Assembly (NCBI RefSeq): GCF_943914805.1
Contig: NZ_CALUDM010000034.1
Coordinates: forward strand, 1-28,537
Source of the DNA: an uncultured Acinetobacter sp.
GTDB lineage: Bacteria; Pseudomonadota; Gammaproteobacteria; Pseudomonadales; Moraxellaceae
Length of the DNA: 28,537 nt
Direction of reading: 5' to 3'
A program made the position numbers and the translations under genes. Every line of letters starts with the position of its first letter. Within the stretch, counting starts at the first letter, position 1. Below, piece after piece: positions 24,613-28,537 of the stretch. The notes beneath the pieces are model-generated. The model searched no databases and was not told where the DNA came from. It saw only the letters and a list, made by a program, of their open reading frames with translations.

Positions 24613-25161
24613 TCACTGATACGTTTGACCATCATGTTTTAACCAACCATTTTCATGGCGATGGTTTGGGTCACGATGTGTCCAATGAATCACACCACCC
24701 TGATTGCTAAATTCATATTCACCGAAAAACGCAACAGTATCGCCTTTATGTAAATTATTGATACGTGGTGCTAAATCAATATTATGTGCCACTAAAACTG
24801 TTAAACCATTATCTAGTGTAAGGATAAATTTTTGATGACGTGAACCATCATTATCATCACGTAAAATAGCTTTAACTCGCCCAACAGATTGCACTTGAAC
24901 ATTACTTAATTTACGTTCATAAGATTGACGAATAACTTCAAGACCATGCTGACTTTGACTATTCGCATATTGGTCATTTTGAACTTTATTCGTATCGGAA
25001 GAATTCGAATTTTGTGTTGTATGATTACTTTGTTGATCTGAATATTCAACTTTAGGCTGTTGAACTGATTCATTTTTTTGTTGATTTAAATCAATTCCAA
25101 AATAGGCAGCGAAGAGTACTGCTATTACAGCACCAATTCCAAGTTGAGTTTTATTGGCCAT
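24613..25161 (-). CDS. DUF3465 protein with N-terminal membrane anchor or signal
   Basis: 182 residues. Residues about 5-23 are hydrophobic (TQLGIGAVIAVLFAAYFGI) and act as a signal or anchor. Residues about 24-75 are a Gln/Asn/Ser-rich linker of low complexity. Residues about 85-182 are a DUF3465 domain: GSRHQKFILTLDNGLTVLVAHNIDLAPRI, KGDTVAFFGEYEFSNQGGVIHWTHRDPNHRHENGWLKHDGQTY, a small beta-barrel likely to sit in the periplasm. Function of the family is unknown. It is a single-gene unit with its own terminator, without obvious ties to its neighbours. The Shine-Dalgarno is not evident. Confidence 0.82.
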   Translation of the reverse strand: MANKTQLGIGAVIAVLFAAYFGIDLNQQKNESVQQPKVEYSDQQSNHTTQNSNSSDTNKVQNDQYANSQSQHGLEVIRQSYERKLSNVQVQSVGRVKAILRDDNDGSRHQKFILTLDNGLTVLVAHNIDLAPRINNLHKGDTVAFFGEYEFSNQGGVIHWTHRDPNHRHENGWLKHDGQTYQ

Positions 25162-25283
25162 ATATTTAACAATTAAAATAATGAAATATTGGGTGGATTA
25201 TAGAAGAATCAGAGAATCTTTTTGTACTTAATCTTTTAAAATCAGTAATTTTATTCTTTCAATTTTAAATATCTGTTTCAAAT

Positions 25284-25312
25284 AAAAAACCCCTCAAAAT
25301 TTGAGGGGTTTT
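25284..25312 (-). terminator. Intrinsic terminator of tsf
   Basis: ACCCCTCA/TGAGGGGT stem extended by A/T pairs (25286-25312) followed on the minus strand by six T (25284-25289). It is 27 bases downstream of the tsf stop and ends the rpsB-tsf transcript. Confidence 0.92.
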
Positions 25313-25338
25313 CGATATTTTTACTGAATCAGTAAAAA

Positions 25339-26220
25339 TTATTGAGCAGCGGCAGCAGCCTGAGCAGCAGCAACTTCATCAGCAAAGCTCATTTCAGCTT
25401 TTTTCTCAATACCTTCACCTACTTCGAAGCGAACGAATTGAACAACTGTAGTACCAGTTGATTTTAATACATCAGCAACTTTCTTATCGTTGTCGATTAC
25501 GTACATTTGACGCTCAAGAACAACTTCGTTCAAGTATTTTTCAACTGAACCAGTTACCATTTTTTCTACGATGTTTGCTGGCTTACCAGATTCGATCGCT
25601 TTAGCTTCTGCAATTTCTTTCTCTTTAGCGATAAGATCAGCAGAAACGTCTTCAGCAGTAACTGCAACTGGGTTGAATGCAGCAACGTGCATAGCAACAC
25701 CTTTACCAGTTTCAGCAGAACCTGTGTAAGAAACAACAACACCAATTTTTAAACCGTGTTTGTAAACTGCAAGGTTTTCACCTTCAACAATTGCAGCACG
25801 ACGAACTTGGATGTTTTCACCGATTTTTTGAACAAGTGCAATACGCGCTTCTTCAACAGTTGCACCATCTTCAAGTTTAAGTTCAGCAATTTTAGCAGCG
25901 TCAGTTTCATTTGCAGCTAAAGCAGCAGCAGCAACTTTTGCAGAGAAACCAGCAAAGTTTTCGTCTTTAGCAACGAAGTCAGTTTGACAGTTTACTTCTA
26001 AAAGAATCGCTTTGTTGCCTTCTTGAACGATCGTGATTGCGCCATCAGCAGCAATGTTACCTGCTTTTTTAGCAGCTTTTGCTTGACCTGATTTACGAAG
26101 GTTATCAATCGCTAATTCGATATCACCAGCTGCTTCTGTCAATGCTTTTTTGCATTCCATCATTGCAAGGCCAGTACGGTCACGTAATTCTTTTACCATG
26201 CTCGCAGTAACTGCAGTCAT
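25339..26220 (-). CDS. tsf: Translation elongation factor Ts
   Basis: 293-residue EF-Ts, which recharges EF-Tu by GDP/GTP exchange. It begins with the conserved N-terminal module TASMVKELRDRTGLAMMECKKALTEAAGDIELAIDNLRKSGQAKAAKKA and the following core has the family motif VNCQTDFVAKDENF near residue 75-88. Two EF-Ts subdomains follow and a short alanine-rich tail. AGGAG precedes the ATG. Second gene of the rpsB-tsf operon, with an internal terminator-like hairpin in the gap and a strong terminator behind. Confidence 0.98.
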   Translation of the reverse strand: MTAVTASMVKELRDRTGLAMMECKKALTEAAGDIELAIDNLRKSGQAKAAKKAGNIAADGAITIVQEGNKAILLEVNCQTDFVAKDENFAGFSAKVAAAALAANETDAAKIAELKLEDGATVEEARIALVQKIGENIQVRRAAIVEGENLAVYKHGLKIGVVVSYTGSAETGKGVAMHVAAFNPVAVTAEDVSADLIAKEKEIAEAKAIESGKPANIVEKMVTGSVEKYLNEVVLERQMYVIDNDKKVADVLKSTGTTVVQFVRFEVGEGIEKKAEMSFADEVAAAQAAAAAQ

Positions 26221-26260
26221 GTTGTTCTCCTAAATACGGTAGAATATGAATCTGTTCAAC

Positions 26261-26293
26261 AAAAACGGCCCAAAGTGTACTCTGGGCCGTTTT
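26261..26293 (-). terminator. rpsB-tsf intercistronic terminator or attenuator
   Basis: AAAACGGCCCA (26262-26272) pairs with TGGGCCGTTTT (26283-26293), an 11-bp stem with a 10-base loop, and five T follow on the minus strand. Such a partial terminator between rpsB and tsf is known in E. coli and would set S2 and EF-Ts ratios. Confidence 0.8.
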
Positions 26294-26356
26294 GCTTTCT
26301 CGACGCTTAATTTGTCATCATATATTGCAAAAATGACAAGCTTGCGTCAAAACGCA

Positions 26357-27109
26357 TTAAGCCTCAGGAGCTTCTTTCGCAGCTTCTTCGCCTTTAGCTT
26401 GAGCATTCGCTTGAGTTTGAGCGTATTCTTTACCAGCAAGAATAGCATCAGCCATAGCAGAAGCATAAAGTGTTACAGCACGGATCGCATCATCATTACC
26501 CGGGATAACGAAATCTACGTTATCTGGGTTAGAGTTTGTATCAACGATACCAATAACTGGAATACCTAAGTTTTTAGCTTCTTTAATAGCGATCGCTTCG
26601 TGATCAACGTCGATGATGAACAATGCGTCAGGTAAACCACCCATGTTCTTAACACCGCCTAAAGAGCGTTCAAGTTTTTCCATTTCACGAGTACGTTCTA
26701 AAGCTTCACGTTTAGTTAGTTTAGCAAAAGTACCGTCTTGTGATTGAGTTTGAAGATCTTTCAAACGGTTGATTGACTGACGAAGAGTTTTCCAGTTAGT
26801 CAACATACCACCCAACCAACGGTGATCTACATAAGGTTGACCAGCGCGTTGAGCTTGTTCACGGATGATGTTTGAAGCAGCACGTTTTGTACCAACAAAC
26901 AATACTTTGTTCTTTTTGCTTGCAAGATTGTTAACGAAATTCAAAGCATCGTTTAACGCAGGAACAGTGTGTTCAAGGTTAATGATGTGAATACGGTTAC
27001 GCGCACCAAAAATGTATTGACGCATTTTTGGGTTCCAGAAGCGAGTTTGGTGACCAAAGTGCGCGCCAGCTTGAAGAAGGTCGCGCATGCTTACGTTGTA
27101 ATCTGCCAT
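26357..27109 (-). CDS. rpsB: 30S ribosomal protein S2
   Basis: 250 residues from the ATG at 27109 (MADYNVSMRDLLQAGAHFGHQTRFWNPKM). An in-frame ATG 17 codons upstream is rejected because the S2 family begins here and AAGGTAAAG is correctly placed before 27109. The S2 signatures are clear: FGARNRIHIINLEHT, VLFVGTKRAA, YVDHRWLGGMLTNW, LPDALFIIDVDHEAIAIKEA. It binds the 30S subunit near the platform. First gene of rpsB-tsf, preceded by a long structured leader likely to bind S2 itself. Confidence 0.98.
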   Translation of the reverse strand: MADYNVSMRDLLQAGAHFGHQTRFWNPKMRQYIFGARNRIHIINLEHTVPALNDALNFVNNLASKKNKVLFVGTKRAASNIIREQAQRAGQPYVDHRWLGGMLTNWKTLRQSINRLKDLQTQSQDGTFAKLTKREALERTREMEKLERSLGGVKNMGGLPDALFIIDVDHEAIAIKEAKNLGIPVIGIVDTNSNPDNVDFVIPGNDDAIRAVTLYASAMADAILAGKEYAQTQANAQAKGEEAAKEAPEA

Positions 27110-27300
27110 TTTCTTTACCTTAAAGTTTGGGTTAGGCCTCCATATGTCCGCATTCTCCACCCAAGAGATTGTTGTTACTTTATCAGTGGTTGCGACAGAG
27201 GGCGCTTTTTAGCGCGATACAAGTCATGAATAGTAAAATTTAGCACTCTAAATGAACTATTCATAACGCCGTAGCGTCAAAAAACGCCCCTGTCCCATAG
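27110..27300 (-). promoter_or_regulatory. rpsB 5' leader, probable S2 autoregulatory region
   Basis: About 190 bases without a gene, holding GCGC-TTTTTA-GCGC (27203-27216), a longer hairpin whose arms TGAATAGT/ACTATTCA and ATTTAG/CTAAAT span 27227-27263, and overlapping ACGC/GCGT pairs near 27265-27295. Leaders that bind S2 and repress rpsB are known in gammaproteobacteria. The exact S2 site cannot be assigned by eye. Confidence 0.45.
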
Positions 27301-27306
27301 GATTGT

Positions 27307-27395
27307 GGCTAAAATCCTCTTCATACTTCGTTATGAAACTTGATAAGGGATTACCATTACCTACGTTTCATGCCTCGCATGAATAAATTTTAGCC
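27307..27395 (-). other. Two-armed structured element between rpsB and map
   Basis: GGCTAAAAT (27307-27315) and ATTTTAGCC (27387-27395) close a region that holds two hairpins of similar sequence: TTCATA/TATGAA (27320-27337) and TTCATG/CATGAA (27367-27383). Strand is set to minus because rpsB is the nearer transcript, but the stems would form on either strand. Meaning unknown. Confidence 0.5.
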
Positions 27396-27531
27396 TACAA
27401 CGCAACTCACATATAAAGTGACAACAATCTCTAGAAGCACCCAGAGCAATGTGACGACATATGTGCGGATTTTTAAATTACCCTTATCAAAATTCTCGTT
27501 AACTGTTCATGAAGAAAGTAACGAAAAGCAT

Positions 27532-27560
27532 TTGATAATTTGGGCGGCTATTTATACCAT
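27532..27560 (+). promoter_or_regulatory. Candidate sigma-70 promoter of map
   Basis: TTGATA (27532-27537) and TACCAT (27555-27560) with a 17-base spacer. The -35 is good, the -10 moderate. A start near 27567 would leave a leader of about 29 bases to the map ATG. Confidence 0.4.
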
Positions 27561-27595
27561 AGTCACATACAAATTTCCAAAAGTTTTTAAAGATC

Positions 27596-28423
27596 ATGAA
27601 CAGTACTTACGAAGCGCCTCGTCGATTAATCAAAACCGCAGATGATATTGAGAAAATGCGCGTGGCGGGTCGATTGGCTGCAGAAGTTTTGGATATGATC
27701 AAACCGCATATCAAACCAGGTGTAACAACGCTTGAACTTGATACGATTTGTCATGATTATATCGTGAATAAACAAGATGCTATCCCTGCATGTTTAGGCT
27801 ATGGTGCTGCACCTGGCCGTGCTGCTTTCCAACATGTGATTTGTACTTCAGTGAATCATGTCGTGTGTCATGGTGTTCCTTCTGAAAGTAAAATTTTAAA
27901 GAAAGGCGATATTCTCAATATTGATGTGACTGTGATTAAAGATGGTTTTCACGGCGATACCAATATGATGTATATCGTTGGCGGTGAAACTTCAATCCTC
28001 GCAGATCGTTTGTGTAAAGTTGCTCAAGAAGCAATGTATCGTGGTATTGCAACGGTGAAAGCAGGTTCAACCATTGGTGATATTGGTCATGCAATTCAGC
28101 GTTATGTAGAATCTGAACGCTTCAGTGTTGTTCGTGAATATTGTGGTCATGGTATTGGCACTGTGTTCCATGATGAACCACAAGTGTTGCATTATGGTCA
28201 ACCAAACACAGGTATGGTTTTAGAGGAAGGTATGACCTTCACGATTGAACCGATGGTCAATGCAGGCGTTTGGCAAACCCGTTTGATGGGGGATAAATGG
28301 ACAGTTGTGACTAAAGATCATAGCTTATCTGCACAATATGAACATACCTTACTTGTTACAAAAAATGGTGTGGAAATATTAACTGCTCGTCCTGAAGAAG
28401 ACTTGTCACGTTTTACAAAATAA
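27596..28423 (+). CDS. map: Methionine aminopeptidase, type I
   Basis: 275-residue enzyme that removes the initiator methionine from new proteins. The five metal ligands are visible: Asp110 (NIDVTV), Asp121 (HGDTN), His185 (CGHGIGTVFHDEP), Glu218 (FTIEPM) and Glu249 (QYEHT); His92 in VVCHGVP is the conserved substrate-side histidine. There is no insertion, as expected for the bacterial type Ia form. Divergent from rpsB, as in many gammaproteobacteria. The Shine-Dalgarno before the ATG is weak (AAAGATC). Confidence 0.97.
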   Translation: MNSTYEAPRRLIKTADDIEKMRVAGRLAAEVLDMIKPHIKPGVTTLELDTICHDYIVNKQDAIPACLGYGAAPGRAAFQHVICTSVNHVVCHGVPSESKILKKGDILNIDVTVIKDGFHGDTNMMYIVGGETSILADRLCKVAQEAMYRGIATVKAGSTIGDIGHAIQRYVESERFSVVREYCGHGIGTVFHDEPQVLHYGQPNTGMVLEEGMTFTIEPMVNAGVWQTRLMGDKWTVVTKDHSLSAQYEHTLLVTKNGVEILTARPEEDLSRFTK

Positions 28424-28463
28424 AAAGTCATTGACTGAATAGCAGTCATTGCCATTCAAAAAG

Positions 28464-28487
28464 GTCACCTCTGGGTGACATTTTTTT
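28464..28487 (+). terminator. Intrinsic terminator of map
   Basis: GTCACC (28464-28469) and GGTGAC (28474-28479) with a 4-base loop, followed by seven T (28481-28487), 41 bases after the map stop. A direct repeat AGTCATTG lies between stop and hairpin. Confidence 0.9.
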
Positions 28488-28537
28488 ATCATTAATTTTA
28501 AAATTAAATTATAAGTATTTGTTTTATAATTAAATAT

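Noticed and set aside
27110..27160. Longer rpsB with 17 extra N-terminal residues
   Set aside because: S2 proteins start at the MADYNVSMRDLL segment, and AAGGTAAAG sits correctly before that ATG.

Overview
The window looks like a chromosomal segment of an Acinetobacter-like gammaproteobacterium (Moraxellaceae). This is inferred from the AT-rich base composition, the protein style, the rpsB-tsf pair with map divergent, and the fused NirD/FAD-reductase nitrate locus. No phage, plasmid, IS, CRISPR or tRNA gene was seen.

Layout. (1) 37-1705, minus strand: a formate/nitrite-family channel (nirC-like) followed by a PP2C phosphatase. (2) 1940-8137, minus strand: a urea amidolyase operon in the order allophanate hydrolase, urea carboxylase, GntR/FCD regulator. 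(3) 8316-11288: an uncharacterised protein, a divergent MocR-type GntR/aminotransferase regulator and a 56-residue membrane protein, marked by two copies of the same dyad. (4) 11377-20297, minus strand: the assimilatory nitrate operon narK - nirB - nirD/nasC fusion - nasA. (5) 20724-22305, plus strand: nasT-nasS, the ANTAR antiterminator and its nitrate sensor. (6) 22493-24473: azlCD export permease and an AraC regulator. (7) 24613-25161: a DUF3465 protein. (8) 25339-28423: tsf, rpsB and the divergent map.

How it works together. NarK imports nitrate, NasA reduces it to nitrite, and NirB with the NirD part of the fusion reduces nitrite to ammonium; the NirC-like channel moves nitrite. The urea operon supplies ammonium from urea. 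Four sites fit the sigma-54 (-24/-12) promoter consensus, placed before nirC, narK, nasT and, more weakly, the urea operon, so the region reads as one nitrogen-limitation (NtrC-type) regulon.

The most informative structure is the nirC leader. A sigma-54 promoter is followed by two hairpins with hexaloops AAAGAA and AAAGGG (A at position 1, G at position 4, as in ANTAR target RNAs). The second hairpin overlaps, and so excludes, a 17-bp intrinsic terminator. The narK leader has a matching first hairpin (loop AAAGAC) and a less regular second one. NasT, encoded in the same window, is the obvious antiterminator for both, released by NasS when nitrate or nitrite is present.
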